DNA from: Candidatus Coxiella mudrowiae
GTDB taxonomy: Bacteria > Pseudomonadota > Gammaproteobacteria > Coxiellales > Coxiellaceae
Assembly (NCBI GenBank): GCA_001077715.1
Contig: CP011126.1
Coordinates: forward strand, 434,001-498,000
Reading direction: 5' to 3'
Length of the DNA: 64,000 bases
Both the position numbers and the translations under genes were made by a program. Below are positions 1-9,445 of the stretch, one piece after another. Below the pieces are notes generated by a model that was not told the origin of the DNA, made no database searches, and was given only the letters and a program-made list of their open reading frames with translations. Numbering within the stretch: position 1 is the stretch's first letter; the number at the start of each line of letters is the position of its first letter.

Positions 1-474
1 AATATTCAAGTTCGCCGTGTGGCATTATTATCTTCTGATGGTGTCGTTGGTCATTACTCCCATGGAAGTCGAATTGGAGTTTTAGTGGCACTTGAGGCCA
101 AGAAATTAGCCTTAGCTAAAGATATTGCCATACATATCGCTGCATTTAATCCGCGAACCGTCCGACCGGATGATATTCCCATCGAGCTGGTAGAAAAGGA
201 AAAAGAAATCTTAATAGCACAAGCGAAAGAAAGCGGCAAGCCTCAAAACATTATTGATAAAATGGTTGGCGGCCGCTTGAATAAATTCTTAAAAGAAATG
301 AGTTTAGAAGGTCAAGCTTTTGTAAAAGATCCAGAAATTCTAGTAGGCGATTTGTTAAAATCGGAAAAAGCAACAGTGTCGGCATTTGTGCGTTTTGAAG
401 TGGGCGAAGGTATCGAGAAAGATTCACAAAGTTTCGCTGATGAGGTAATGGTACAAGTACAAGGAAATCGTTAA
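1..474 (+). CDS. tsf: Elongation factor Ts, C-terminal part (5' end outside the window)
   Basis: EF-Ts is the guanine nucleotide exchange factor that recycles EF-Tu-GDP in the cytoplasm. The reading frame is open from base 1 and encodes 157 residues. The visible part matches the dimerisation and C-terminal regions: alternating stretches such as [10 protein letters not shown] and [19 protein letters not shown], then the closing [12 protein letters not shown] segment. The start lies upstream, so the first in-window GTG at 19 is not the real start. The stop codon overlaps the pyrH start by one base, the usual tsf-pyrH coupling in proteobacteria. Confidence 0.95.
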   Translation, partial: NIQVRRVALLSSDGVVGHYSHGSRIGVLVALEAKKLALAKDIAIHIAAFNPRTVRPDDIPIELVEKEKEILIAQAKESGKPQNIIDKMVGGRLNKFLKEMSLEGQAFVKDPEILVGDLLKSEKATVSAFVRFEVGEGIEKDSQSFADEVMVQVQGNR

Positions 475-1196
475 TGACGAATGGGCCACAACCGGTTTAT
501 CGAAGAGTGCTTTTAAAGATGAGTGGTGAAGCGCTTATGGGAAAAGAGAACTATGCTATTGATCCTGAAGTTTTGGATCGTATGGCAAAAGACATCACTC
601 AAGTTTATCAACTTGGGGTGCAAGTGGCCATTGTTATCGGCGGAGGTAATTTCTTCCGGGGGGCCGCCTTGCAAAAGGCGGGTATCAATCGTATAACGGG
701 CGATTATATGGGAATGTTAGCCACGTTGATGAATGCGTTGGCTTTGCGGGATGCCTTTGAGCGATCTAATTTACCGGTCCGGATTTTATCTGCTATCCCC
801 ATGACCGGTGTGGTCGATGCTTTCCATCGGCGCAAAGCGATCCATCATTTACAGCAAGGTCGCGTAGTAATCTTTGCTGCTGGTACCGGAAACCCTCTGG
901 TAACTACCGATTCTGCAGCGAGTTTGCGGGGAATTGAAATTGGCGCCGATGTGGTTTTAAAAGCCACTAACGTGGATGGAGTTTATTCAGAAGACCCAGC
1001 AAAGAATCCGAAAGCGAAACTTTATAAACATTTAACTTATCAAGAAGCTTTAGAAAAAGAATTAGCGGTCATGGACCTCGCCGCGTTTTGCCAATGTCGA
1101 GATCACAATATGTCGCTTCGGGTCTTTAATATTAATAAACCGGGAACCATGCTTCGGGTTATTATGGACACAGCAGAAGGAACCTTAGTGGATTGA
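474..1196 (+). CDS. pyrH: Uridylate kinase (UMP kinase)
   Basis: PyrH phosphorylates UMP to UDP in the cytoplasm, feeding RNA, CTP and UDP-sugar synthesis. It belongs to the amino-acid kinase fold. The 240-residue product has the usual length. It carries the N-terminal [10 protein letters not shown] phosphate-binding segment, [10 protein letters not shown], the [16 protein letters not shown] helix, the TDSAA segment and [12 protein letters not shown]. The ATG overlaps the tsf stop by one base (TAATG), so translation is probably coupled. No odd residues stand out apart from [10 protein letters not shown] where NPFFTTDSAA is more common. Confidence 0.95.
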   Translation: MTNGPQPVYRRVLLKMSGEALMGKENYAIDPEVLDRMAKDITQVYQLGVQVAIVIGGGNFFRGAALQKAGINRITGDYMGMLATLMNALALRDAFERSNLPVRILSAIPMTGVVDAFHRRKAIHHLQQGRVVIFAAGTGNPLVTTDSAASLRGIEIGADVVLKATNVDGVYSEDPAKNPKAKLYKHLTYQEALEKELAVMDLAAFCQCRDHNMSLRVFNINKPGTMLRVIMDTAEGTLVD

Positions 1197-1287
1197 GGTT
1201 AAGTGAGATCCAATTCCGCCCTCCCTAGTGGAGAAAAGAAAATCAAAATCTCTTCCGCTTGCTGGAGAGATTAGGCTGAAGGTTATT

Positions 1288-1845
1288 ATGATTAATGAGA
1301 TTATCAACGACGCAAAAGCGAGAATGGAAAAAAGTGTAACAGCTTTAAAAACTGAATTGGCGAAATTAAGGGCTGGACGTGCACATCCGAGCTTGTTGGA
1401 ACATGTTAAAGTGAGTTATTACAATGTCGACACACCTCTTAATCAAGTAGCAACAATTGCTATTGAAAATCCTCGGATGCTTAGGGTTACTCCTTGGGAA
1501 AAAAACATGGTTGGCCCAATTGAAAAAGCTATCCAAACCGCCGATCTGGGCTTACATCCCTCCACTGCGGGAATGGTAATTCGTGTTCCTTTGCCTCCTT
1601 TAACAGAGGAGCGTCGCCGGGAGCTTTCTCGTGTGGTGCGTGATGAGGCCGAAAAAGCGCGAGTAGCAATACGAAATATTCGTCGGGAAGCTAACAACGA
1701 CTTAAAGGAATTGTTAAAAGAAAAAGAAATCAGCGAAGACGAGGAACGACGGGCGCAAACCAACATTCAAAAGCTCACCGATGAACAAATCTCAGAAGTA
1801 GAGAAAATTGCCTCCCAAAAGGAAGCAGATTTAATGGCTGTGTGA
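1288..1845 (+). CDS. frr: Ribosome recycling factor
   Basis: RRF splits post-termination ribosomes together with EF-G. The ATG at 1288 is preferred over a longer in-frame GTG at 1228. It gives 185 residues, the family's standard length, and the protein begins [17 protein letters not shown], the typical first helix. A GAAGG-like ribosome binding site sits just upstream. Later motifs include [27 protein letters not shown], and the long C-terminal helices with [11 protein letters not shown]. The gene follows pyrH by 91 bases, in the conserved tsf-pyrH-frr-uppS-cdsA series. Confidence 0.95.
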   Translation: MINEIINDAKARMEKSVTALKTELAKLRAGRAHPSLLEHVKVSYYNVDTPLNQVATIAIENPRMLRVTPWEKNMVGPIEKAIQTADLGLHPSTAGMVIRVPLPPLTEERRRELSRVVRDEAEKARVAIRNIRREANNDLKELLKEKEISEDEERRAQTNIQKLTDEQISEVEKIASQKEADLMAV

Positions 1846-1917
1846 TAATGAGGACTCATTTCAGGACGACTTGGGGGGGGGATGGGAAATATCTTTAAGC
1901 AAAAAAAGGTTTTTGAA

Positions 1918-2652
1918 ATGAGTTCAAATTCTTTGCCTCGGCATGTTTCAATTGTAATGGATGGTAATGGTCGGTGGGCCAAGCGTCGCGGATTGCCAAG
2001 GATAGCGGGTCATCGAGCAGGCGCTAAAACTGTCCCGAAGGTGATTGAGTATGCCAGCAACAAGGGGATTGAAGTTTTAACACTTTTTGCTTTTAGTTTG
2101 GAAAATCAAGCTCGTCCTCAGCCGGAAGTTGATTTTTTAATGTCTTTTTTTTTAGATTCTTTAGAGCGCAATACAGACGAGCTTCACAAAAACAATATTT
2201 GTCTCCGAATTATTGGGGATCATCAAGAGTTTGATAGAAAATTATTGGCGCAAATCTATGCCTCTCAGGAACTCACCAAAAATAATAGAGGTTTAAAATT
2301 AATTATTGCCTTAAACTACAGCGGTCGTTGGGATATTGTACAGGCAGCTCAACGGTTAGGTAAGAAGATTCAGAATGGGGAAATAAATCCTGAATCAATC
2401 ACAGCTAAATTATTTCAAGAATATGTATTTTTAAGCGATTTGCCCGAACCTGACTTATTAATCCGCACTAGTGGCGAACAACGTTTAAGTAATTTTATGT
2501 TATGGCAGGCTGCTTATACGGAAATTTATTTCACGCCTACGTATTGGCCTGATTTTAATTCTAATACTTTTGAGCAAGCCTTGGCGTTTTATCAAACCCG
2601 TCAACGTCGTTTTGGGTTAACGCCAGAACAGGTTGAAGAGCAGTATGTTTAA
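1918..2652 (+). CDS. uppS: Isoprenyl transferase (undecaprenyl diphosphate synthase)
   Basis: UppS condenses isopentenyl diphosphate onto farnesyl diphosphate to make the C55 lipid carrier for peptidoglycan and O-antigen. The sequence has HVSIVMDGNGRWAKRRG (catalytic Asp and phosphate loop), GHRAGAK, LIALNYSGRWDI, and the C-terminal DLLIRTSGEQRLSNF. I chose ATG 1918, with AAGG nine bases upstream, giving 244 residues. An in-frame ATG at 1882 follows a run of eight Gs and would add 12 poorly conserved residues. One oddity is that the usual ENW(R/N)RP loop reads ENQARP here. The enzyme consumes the product of the mevalonate genes just downstream. Confidence 0.93.
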   Translation: MSSNSLPRHVSIVMDGNGRWAKRRGLPRIAGHRAGAKTVPKVIEYASNKGIEVLTLFAFSLENQARPQPEVDFLMSFFLDSLERNTDELHKNNICLRIIGDHQEFDRKLLAQIYASQELTKNNRGLKLIIALNYSGRWDIVQAAQRLGKKIQNGEINPESITAKLFQEYVFLSDLPEPDLLIRTSGEQRLSNFMLWQAAYTEIYFTPTYWPDFNSNTFEQALAFYQTRQRRFGLTPEQVEEQYV

Positions 2653-3454
2653 GCATCGTGTACTCACGTTGTTGGTCTTAGTTCCTCTTTTACTCTTAGC
2701 AATTCTGTATTTGCCCATGCCTTGGTTTAGCCTTTTAATTGGTGCTGTAATGCTCTGGGCGGCCTGGGAATGGTCCCCTTTAGCAGGAATAAAAAATTAT
2801 TATTTTCGTACTCTCTATGTGATTACGATCCTATTGGCTCTGATAGGGACTTACTACCTCCCTATCTTTTGGGTGTTAATTATTTCCTTTATTATTTGGT
2901 TATGGGCCGCAGCGGCCGTTATTTGTTACGCAAAAGGTTTCTTTCCTATGGGCTTTCAATATAACGTAATAAAAATTGTTGTAAGCTTTTTTGTGTTAAC
3001 TTCCTGTTGGGTAGTCGGAGTGGCGTTGCGTGAAGACATGGGTGGGCCGGGGTGGTTGGTATTTGGTTTAGTATTGATTTGGGCTATGGATATAGGAGCT
3101 TACTTAGCTGGTCGATGGTGGGGAAAGCGAACGCTAATTGCGCGTGTTAGTCCCAATAAAACATGGGAAGGATTGGTTGGCGGTATTGTTTTAACGTTAG
3201 CGATCGCAGTTATTATCTCTCTTGTTTTCCGTCAACCTCTTTTTCGATTGATATTAATAAGTCTCTTAGCCCTAATTACGGCTATTTTTGCGATTATAGG
3301 TGATTTATTCGAAAGTATGCTGAAACGACAAGCGGGAGTGAAAGACACGGGTCAATTACTTCCTGGTCACGGCGGCATTCTTGATCGTATTGATAGTATT
3401 CTTGCTGCACTTCCTATTTTCCTCTTAGGGTCTTTGTGGATCTGGCTAATTTAA
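2645..3454 (+). CDS. cdsA: Phosphatidate cytidylyltransferase (CDP-diglyceride synthase)
   Basis: CdsA makes CDP-diacylglycerol from phosphatidate and CTP at the inner membrane, the branch point to all phospholipids. The product has 269 residues with about seven to eight hydrophobic segments. The C-terminal family signature is intact: SPNKTWEGLVGG, GDLFESMLKRQAGVKDTG, LPGHGGILDRIDS. ATG 2645 was chosen; it overlaps the uppS end by 8 bases. An upstream TTG at 2633 would add four residues but has no better binding site. The next gene, on the other strand, converges on it 46 bases further on. Confidence 0.95.
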   Translation: MFKHRVLTLLVLVPLLLLAILYLPMPWFSLLIGAVMLWAAWEWSPLAGIKNYYFRTLYVITILLALIGTYYLPIFWVLIISFIIWLWAAAAVICYAKGFFPMGFQYNVIKIVVSFFVLTSCWVVGVALREDMGGPGWLVFGLVLIWAMDIGAYLAGRWWGKRTLIARVSPNKTWEGLVGGIVLTLAIAVIISLVFRQPLFRLILISLLALITAIFAIIGDLFESMLKRQAGVKDTGQLLPGHGGILDRIDSILAALPIFLLGSLWIWLI

Positions 3455-3500
3455 TCTTAAACCACGTTATTCTTGAAAAGAAAATCTTAAAAGCGAAAAT

Positions 3501-5042
3501 TTATTCTTTGTTTGAAAAGCTTGGTATACCTTTTAAAGCAATTTTTAATGCAGCGTCAAGCCAAGGTGTAAAATTTTGAGGATTTTTTTTGAATTCTTCT
3601 TTTAAAGTAGGAATATTAATCCAACGAATAGCGCTGATTTCATTTTTGTTTAAATGAATTTTTTCATTAGTTAAGAACCCTACTAGCACGTGATCGTATT
3701 CATTTTCAATTAAATTATTGCTCACCTCAGCTGTGTAACGGAATTCTCCTACTTTTTTTAAGAGCATTTTTAATCCCATTTCTTCGAAAAGTCGTCTCTC
3801 GCCGGCCTCAATAATGTTTTCTCCCGGTCGTGGATGGCTGCAACAAGTATTTGTCCATAAGCCGCCACTATGATATTTTTCAGGATGACGTTGTTGAAGT
3901 AGTAATTGCCATTCGTTGTTTCGCCACGAAAAAACAAAAACTGAAAAAGCGCGATGTAATTTTCCTTCACAATGGACTTTTATTTTTTCCTCGTTTCCTA
4001 GCGGTTGATCTTTTTCATTAACGAGTATGACTTTTTGAACAATAACGTTTTTAAAAGGTAAAATTGTTTCAAGATCATGAAAGTGGTGACTTAATTTTTC
4101 CTTATCTTGTGCTAAAAATAATGACTTAATATTCGGTCCTGCATCTTGCGTAAAATAAATTTCTAATCCCTTTTCCCGAAGCATCCATATTTTTTTTAAA
4201 AGTTGAATCGTTTCAGGAGAAGAATACATTAGGGGCGGCCATGCAGCGAGCATCGTTGCATGCATTGCTAACGCATTAGATTCGGCGGCTCGTCCTAAGA
4301 GGGAGAAGTCTTTTTGAGTGATCGCTTTTTTTAGGGAGATAAGATCCTCATTCACTTTTTGAGGCCATGCGGTATAAAGCGCGGAGGTAGCTACAGTGCG
4401 TTTCATTCCTTCACGCGAGCTGGTAGTTTTTTTTTGAGAACTTACAATGTGAAGTCCAACGCATAGTTCGGGCCAATTTTGATTAAGCGGCTCTGCATAA
4501 CTATCCATTCCAGCAGGATCAGTTCCGCAATGCCATTGCACAAATCCTTCAAAAACTGAGCGACACGCACTTCCGCTTCCTAACCGAGCAAGAATTGATA
4601 AAGTCTTTCCGTTTAATTGCCAACCAAAGAAATCATTCATTGCCTTGATGATAGCCGCATAACTGGAGGAGGATGAAGCAAGGCCAGCGGCAATAGGAAT
4701 ATTAAAATTTAGTTCCAAGCGAAAAGCTTTTATATCAAGAAACGTAAACTCCTCTAAAAAAGCCAGTAAAGGTTTGGCATAGACACTTTCTAAATTTAAT
4801 AAATTGTTATTAATAATTAATTCGTGATGCAGATTTGGTGAGGAAGAAATTTTAGCGTGGGCCCCTTTATTGTTGAGTGATATTGATAAGCTTGAAGTGA
4901 AAGGTAAGTTGAGTTCTAAATTACGCTTACCCCAATATTTGCATAAAGCGATATTCGAGGGTGCAAAAGCTTGTCCAAAAGATTTAACGGGGGTTTTATT
5001 TTGTGGAGCAAGTAATTTTTGGAAAATATGATTACGTTTCAT
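3501..5042 (-). CDS. Fused diphosphomevalonate decarboxylase / isopentenyl-diphosphate isomerase (type I)
   Basis: One 513-residue frame carries two enzymes of isoprenoid synthesis. Residues about 1-330 are a GHMP-family diphosphomevalonate decarboxylase: SNIALCKYWGKRN near the start, the PIAAGLASSSSSYAA phosphate loop around 116-130, and GSGSACRS around 155. Residues about 331-513 are a Nudix-type isomerase: LHRAFSVFVF, LWTNTCCSHPRPGE with the catalytic Cys near 401, the RRLFEEMGL Nudix helix, and an ENEYDHV segment with the second acidic residue. The first activity makes IPP and the second interconverts IPP and DMAPP. The start is ATG 5042, with AAGGAG nine bases upstream; a longer open frame to 5111 lacks such a site. 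It overlaps mvaK2 by 11 bases. No stop or frameshift separates the domains. Confidence 0.9.
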   Translation of the reverse strand: MKRNHIFQKLLAPQNKTPVKSFGQAFAPSNIALCKYWGKRNLELNLPFTSSLSISLNNKGAHAKISSSPNLHHELIINNNLLNLESVYAKPLLAFLEEFTFLDIKAFRLELNFNIPIAAGLASSSSSYAAIIKAMNDFFGWQLNGKTLSILARLGSGSACRSVFEGFVQWHCGTDPAGMDSYAEPLNQNWPELCVGLHIVSSQKKTTSSREGMKRTVATSALYTAWPQKVNEDLISLKKAITQKDFSLLGRAAESNALAMHATMLAAWPPLMYSSPETIQLLKKIWMLREKGLEIYFTQDAGPNIKSLFLAQDKEKLSHHFHDLETILPFKNVIVQKVILVNEKDQPLGNEEKIKVHCEGKLHRAFSVFVFSWRNNEWQLLLQQRHPEKYHSGGLWTNTCCSHPRPGENIIEAGERRLFEEMGLKMLLKKVGEFRYTAEVSNNLIENEYDHVLVGFLTNEKIHLNKNEISAIRWINIPTLKEEFKKNPQNFTPWLDAALKIALKGIPSFSNKE

Positions 5043-5973
5043 CAAAACTTGCTCCTTCAGAAGTAATGATAAGGAAAAGTTGCTTAACTCCAAGTCTTTT
5101 TTCCTCTTCATTGCGTGGGAAAAAATTAGGTGGGAGTTTCCCTACGCCAATGACACAGTCGCCCAGACCCGAGCCTGATATTTTAGCGCCTAAAATATGG
5201 GGTTGTTCTCGCAAGCTCTGAACCAAATTCTCTAAGTGTCCATTACTAACTCCAATAGCTTTCATAAGCTCTTGACCCGAATTAAAAAGATTGCCTAGGG
5301 AAATCCAATCTTTAGTATTGATGGCTGTGATTCCTTTTTTTGAGAGCTCATTCATTTGTTCATCTATTATTTGGTAATTCGTGAGTTTTTGTTGACGTCG
5401 GCTATTAACGATATCGATTGCTCGAGCTGTGGTAAGTTTGCTCCCCGAATAAACTGCCGCTAAAGGAGGAGCCCCTTTCAAAGGGGTGACCGAAAATGGT
5501 GGGTTGCTAAAAGCAATTACTCCACCGAAAATACTGGCTGCACAATCAGCGCCAGCCCCCCTTTTTTGCACTTGATGAATCACTTGCAAAGCTTCTTGCC
5601 ACAGCTTTAACTTAGTTAATATTTTTTCGAGCCAACGATTTAACACTATTAATAATGCCACAGTTACTGCGGCCGAACTTCCTAATCCAAAGGAAGCGGG
5701 CAAATCAGAGTCAATTTTAATATTACAGCCGGAAGGTGGCTTTTTGAGGGCTAAGGTGGCCAATACAAATTCAAAAGGCGCTTGTAACGTAATTTGATGA
5801 CGGTGAAGGGTTAGTGTGCCCAATGCGGAATCGATAAAAATCCGGTCGTCATTACGGGGCTTAAGGGTTATGGAAATAAATTTATCGATAGCAGCCACTA
5901 GCGCTGTTTTACCCTGTAACACAGCATATTCGCCGAGCAGCATTAAACTGCCGGGGGCTTTCGCTCTATACAA
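5032..5973 (-). CDS. mvaK2: Phosphomevalonate kinase (GHMP family)
   Basis: Predicted to phosphorylate 5-phosphomevalonate to the diphosphate in the cytoplasm. GHMP motifs are present: KAPGSLMLLGEYAVLQGK at the N-terminus, LPASFGLGSSAA in the ATP loop, and GAKISGSGLGDC near the end. The GxGxGDC ending and the YSGSKLTTA segment favour phosphomevalonate kinase over mevalonate kinase. The best start is a TTG at 5973 with AAGGAA eight bases upstream, giving 313 residues that begin right at the first conserved block. The open frame extends to 6060 but the extra residues have no conserved look. It overlaps mvaK1 upstream and the decarboxylase downstream, so the operon is tightly coupled. A second mevalonate kinase paralogue is the alternative. 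Confidence 0.82.
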   Translation of the reverse strand: MYRAKAPGSLMLLGEYAVLQGKTALVAAIDKFISITLKPRNDDRIFIDSALGTLTLHRHQITLQAPFEFVLATLALKKPPSGCNIKIDSDLPASFGLGSSAAVTVALLIVLNRWLEKILTKLKLWQEALQVIHQVQKRGAGADCAASIFGGVIAFSNPPFSVTPLKGAPPLAAVYSGSKLTTARAIDIVNSRRQQKLTNYQIIDEQMNELSKKGITAINTKDWISLGNLFNSGQELMKAIGVSNGHLENLVQSLREQPHILGAKISGSGLGDCVIGVGKLPPNFFPRNEEEKRLGVKQLFLIITSEGASFDET

Positions 5974-6985
5974 TGCGAGTTCCTTGATTATCAGTCTGGA
6001 TAGGCATAATGGAATAGCCGTATTCCTTTGCGAGGTTATTAATCGGGTTATCAGAAACAATCAAAACAGCACCGCCATTATCCCCTTGCACACTTCCCGC
6101 GCCGCAGATTTTCGCAGCTCCACCCAATTTTTCTACATCCACAATAAAATGATCTATTTTATTGGGCACCACACCAATAGTTCTTAGCAACCGGTGGTTT
6201 TGTTGAATGCACTTTTTTACGTTATTGAAGTTATGATTTTGTAGTGCTTGATCGAGTTCGTTGGTGACCGCTGAAAAATCATCCCCAATAGGACTCTTTT
6301 TAAAATAAGATGATGCTTGTGAGATGCATTCACCACTACTACTCTGCGGTTGTCCTGTTTGCACTAATTGCATTGGAAAGTCTGGAATAGGGAGTTTTTC
6401 AAACTGCCCTTTTTCATAACGCAAACATCCCCCATGATAAACTGTATGCACATCCAACCCGCTGGAGTAACCATGCTGCAAACTTTCTGATTCTACTCCT
6501 AATTTGAGATAATCTTCCAAATTGAGATTTATATCCAAAAAGTGGGTGAGTGCGTAAATTAAGCTTACTACGCTGGCGGCTGAAGACCCCATTCCACAAC
6601 CAACGGGAATATTGGAGTCGGTGACAATATCAATACCTGTCGGCAATTTGCTTTTTAAACGATCTAGCACGTTGATAAACGTGAAAAGGGAAAGTTCAAA
6701 AGGTTTTTGTAAAACTTCACGAATATTTAAGTGGCCCAAGCAATATTTTTGGTATTGTTTTTTAAGCTTTCTTTTTAACTTGCGGAGCGTTTGGAGAGTA
6801 ACTTCTCGCCTAAAATCAATACCCATAAAATGGAAGGAAAAATGCAAGGGTAATGTCCATCGAACAGTAGCTTCTGTATGTCGATTGATAGCCACGGCTA
6901 GTGCCGGGTGGCCATAAACCACAGCGTGCTCACCTGATAAAATCAGTTTGGCAGGCGTCCGTGTTTTTAAGAAATCTTTTTTCAT
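5966..6985 (-). CDS. mvaK1: Mevalonate kinase
   Basis: Phosphorylates mevalonate to 5-phosphomevalonate, the second committed step of the pathway. The 339-residue product has the three GHMP blocks: TPAKLILSGEHAVVYGHPAL at the N-terminus, IPVGCGMGSSAASV for the ATP loop, and GAAKICGAGSVQGDNGG near the C-terminus. SSGLDVHTVYHGG supplies the catalytic Asp. ATG 6985 is chosen because conserved sequence starts directly after it; the open frame upstream runs into the hmgR coding strand region. It begins 10 bases after the hmgR stop and ends overlapping the start of mvaK2 by 8 bases. Confidence 0.92.
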   Translation of the reverse strand: MKKDFLKTRTPAKLILSGEHAVVYGHPALAVAINRHTEATVRWTLPLHFSFHFMGIDFRREVTLQTLRKLKRKLKKQYQKYCLGHLNIREVLQKPFELSLFTFINVLDRLKSKLPTGIDIVTDSNIPVGCGMGSSAASVVSLIYALTHFLDINLNLEDYLKLGVESESLQHGYSSGLDVHTVYHGGCLRYEKGQFEKLPIPDFPMQLVQTGQPQSSSGECISQASSYFKKSPIGDDFSAVTNELDQALQNHNFNNVKKCIQQNHRLLRTIGVVPNKIDHFIVDVEKLGGAAKICGAGSVQGDNGGAVLIVSDNPINNLAKEYGYSIMPIQTDNQGTRIV

Positions 6986-6995
6986 CGCCCAGTTC

Positions 6996-8066
6996 TCAAG
7001 AATTTTCTGGCGCGTGATCTCTACTAGGTTGATTAGCCTCGTTTTCCTTACGCTCAAATTTTTCGTGCGCGCGCATGAGTTCGCCCGGATTCGTTTGTGC
7101 TGCAAGTAAGGATAGTTCTCCACACCAGACGGTAGCAGCAACAATAATAGCCAATCGCCGAGCATTTTGACCGGGTTGTGAATTATCCAAACAACCTAAA
7201 AGGCGTAAATGATTTTTAACAAAATCGTGATGTTTTCCATTGCCCACAGTACCCACAATAATATTAGGTAGCGTAACAGAAAAATAGAGGTCGCCGTTGC
7301 ACACTTTAGCGTGAGTAAACCCTTGAGAGCCTTCGACGATATTAGCAACGTCTTGCCCCGTCGCGAGGTAAATAGCGTAGAGCAAATTAGCAAAATGCGC
7401 ATTTGCAGTGCGCAAACCGCCTGAAACTATTGAGCCCATTAAATTCTTTTTAATATGAAGATTAACCAAGGCTTCTGGTGTAGTTTTCAAGCGCTCTTGA
7501 CACACAGCGTGGGGAATTAACATATCAGCAATAACGTATTTGCCCCGACCTAATAAGCCGTTGATAGCAGATACCTTCTTGTCTACGCAGATATTACCCG
7601 AAATGGAGACGTATTTGAGGCTGGGGTAGTTTTCTAGGAGCCAACTAATCACTGCATCCGCTGCTTTAGTCAGCATATTATGTCCAGAAGCGTCGCCTGT
7701 TGTGGCTTCGAGACGTAGGAACAAAAGGTTACCTACTACTTGGGTGTGCCAACTTACATTGCGGCAGAAACGACTGGTGCTGGAAACAACTTGTGCGATC
7801 GCTTCGTTCTTGTTGAGTTCATTCAGTACGAGCATTACCGAATGTGCGTCCTCGCCCTCCAATAAAATAGAACGAGTCATCCGGTCATCGAATATTGTGC
7901 ACTGGAGGCCAGCAGATTTTCGGGTAACGCTGGCTCCGCGATTGGTCGAAGGCCACATAGGAGTTTCGAAAGTAGCGAGAGGAACCTCAACTTCGGTATT
8001 CACTTCAGAACCAATAATTTTAATCGGTCCGATAGTTTTAACGGGAATTGGTATCGTTTCTTGCAT
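6996..8066 (-). CDS. Hydroxymethylglutaryl-CoA reductase
   Basis: Reduces HMG-CoA to mevalonate, the entry step of the pathway, here as a soluble 356-residue enzyme with no membrane anchor. Class I-like motifs are visible: ATFETPMWPSTNRGA with the catalytic Glu, ATTGDASGHNM, VSGNICVDKK with the catalytic Lys, GLLGRGK, ANAHFANLLYAIYLATGQD with the catalytic Asp, NIIVGTVGNGKHH, and a C-terminal MRAHEKF His. The ATG at 8066 starts MQETIPIPVK. It is the first gene of the four-gene operon. HMG-CoA synthase is not in the window. Bases 7431-7958 recur almost unchanged at 10149-10679. Confidence 0.92.
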   Translation of the reverse strand: MQETIPIPVKTIGPIKIIGSEVNTEVEVPLATFETPMWPSTNRGASVTRKSAGLQCTIFDDRMTRSILLEGEDAHSVMLVLNELNKNEAIAQVVSSTSRFCRNVSWHTQVVGNLLFLRLEATTGDASGHNMLTKAADAVISWLLENYPSLKYVSISGNICVDKKVSAINGLLGRGKYVIADMLIPHAVCQERLKTTPEALVNLHIKKNLMGSIVSGGLRTANAHFANLLYAIYLATGQDVANIVEGSQGFTHAKVCNGDLYFSVTLPNIIVGTVGNGKHHDFVKNHLRLLGCLDNSQPGQNARRLAIIVAATVWCGELSLLAAQTNPGELMRAHEKFERKENEANQPSRDHAPENS

Positions 8067-8341
8067 GCCCGCATGATACACAAAGCAAGAAGACAATACT
8101 ACTTTGTTAGGCGGTCAAGGACTATAATCGGGAGGCTACATTTACGATATCGCCTAAGGCGGCAACCTTCTAAATGTTCCTGATTGCCGATGATGCCGAG
8201 GACGACGGGCCCACTCGAAAGAGGGTAAAGAGGGTAAAGTTTGGGGAGAAGGGGAGGGGCAACGATGCCCCCTCAGTTCCTTAGGGTGCCATGTGAGAGC
8301 GCCTGGAAGATTAGGGCGGCTATTTTGAAGGGGAGGCAAAG

Positions 8342-8449
8342 TATGGTTAAGCTGCGTAGGGTACCAAAGAGCATGGATAAGGAGAGGAGTTGATTATCGC
8401 TGATTTCCAGACTCTGGAGGTTGGGTCGGTGCAGGAGTTGCAAGGAGAG
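8342..8449 (-). pseudogene. Leucine-rich-repeat fragment
   Basis: Read on the minus strand, this stretch gives about one and a half leucine-rich repeats: LQLLHRPNLQSLEISDNQLL followed by SLSMLFGTLRSLTIL. The pattern of Leu and Asn is typical of LRR proteins. It is a remnant with no complete gene around it; the bases down to 8100 on the same strand are broken by stops. It may be a separate lost gene or the tail of a rearranged one. The identification rests on pattern only. Confidence 0.45.
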
Positions 8450-8499
8450 GGGGTTAGGGAATAAAGCAGGGGAATAAAGCAGTCGATGGCACGGAGCGA

Positions 8500-9445
8500 G
8501 TTGGCGCGTTGTGCATGGTGATAGCGGCTTGTTGGGCCACGAGGGTGAGGAAATGAAGCTGCTCGGGAAATAAAGGCTTGGCTTAAGGAATGATGCTCAC
8601 CATAGAGGGAGGAGGGGCGATGGGGTGTTTTTTAAAACGGATGGGAAGGGCGATAGTGGATTTAAGGGATAAGGTGGAAAAACGTTCGAGGAAGGGGTTG
8701 GGAAAATTGCTGTACTCCCCGGTAAAATTGAGGGGCTCGGATTTTCTGAAGGCACGATGGATTTCGATACGACTTTTTGCCGTACGGATCAGTTGCGCTA
8801 AAACTAAGGCGCCGGGGTAGTAGAGGTAAAAATGATTATTAAAGGTAAACGGATGGCCCGAGAATGGCCTTCTCAAAGGCTTCCTGATAATGACTCAGAT
8901 AATAATATTTTTCCATTTGCTGAATAAAATCAAACGCACGTGATATTTCGCCATGGTATTTTAAAACTAACTCTTTTGGCGGTGGTTGATTCAACATAAA
9001 AGCAATAATGCCAACCATCACTACTATAGATCTTTTTATCTCGATGTTTGCTTTTCGAAGAAAACTAATTTTATCGACCGCGTCGATTATTTCCTGATAA
9101 ATGTTATTGAGAATTTCTCCCGATTCAAAGCGGTACATAAAATGATAGCCGATACTGTGGTTCGCATATTCGGGATTACCCTACCCTCCTCGAGGCACCT
9201 TGCGAAATTCAATTTCAAATCAGAAATACGATCGCGAATATCGTATCGTACGTAGTAAAGCCAAGGGTTTAGTAATCCTTTAATGAAGATGAAAGCCATA
9301 CAGATTTTATCTTTTAGCGCATTTACTTTCATTAATTTTAAGGATAAATTACACAGGCGACGTCCTAACTTAAAATCGCCGATGGCCAAAGCAAAAAATC
9401 CCAATGTGCTAAAAGTACCGGTACCCACCCCACCGTACCACCGTT
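8500..9445 (-). pseudogene. Distal part of a dead kinase/ATPase/TPR/GAF signalling gene
   Basis: Three overlapping reading frames on the minus strand together spell the middle-to-distal region of the large trifunctional kinase-ATPase-sensor proteins. They include ALAIGDFKLGRRLCNLSLKL, DKICMAFIFIKGLLNPWLYY and LVLKYHGEISRAFDFIQQ, which match the helical repeat region. Near 8550 the translation FPEQLHFLTLVAQQAAITMHNA, read in two pieces, matches the segment before the output domain. At least three frameshifts are present and no histidine kinase domain follows. The proximal part of the same gene lies at 10681-12382; 1.2 kb of foreign sequence separates the halves. Confidence 0.65.

Noticed and set aside
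1228..1287. Longer N-terminus for frr
   Set aside because: The extra 20 residues are not part of any ribosome recycling factor and the ATG at 1288 has the better binding site.
8590..8820. Plus-strand reading frame of 76 codons
   Set aside because: It is antisense to the readable remnant of the kinase gene and has no homology pattern or binding site.
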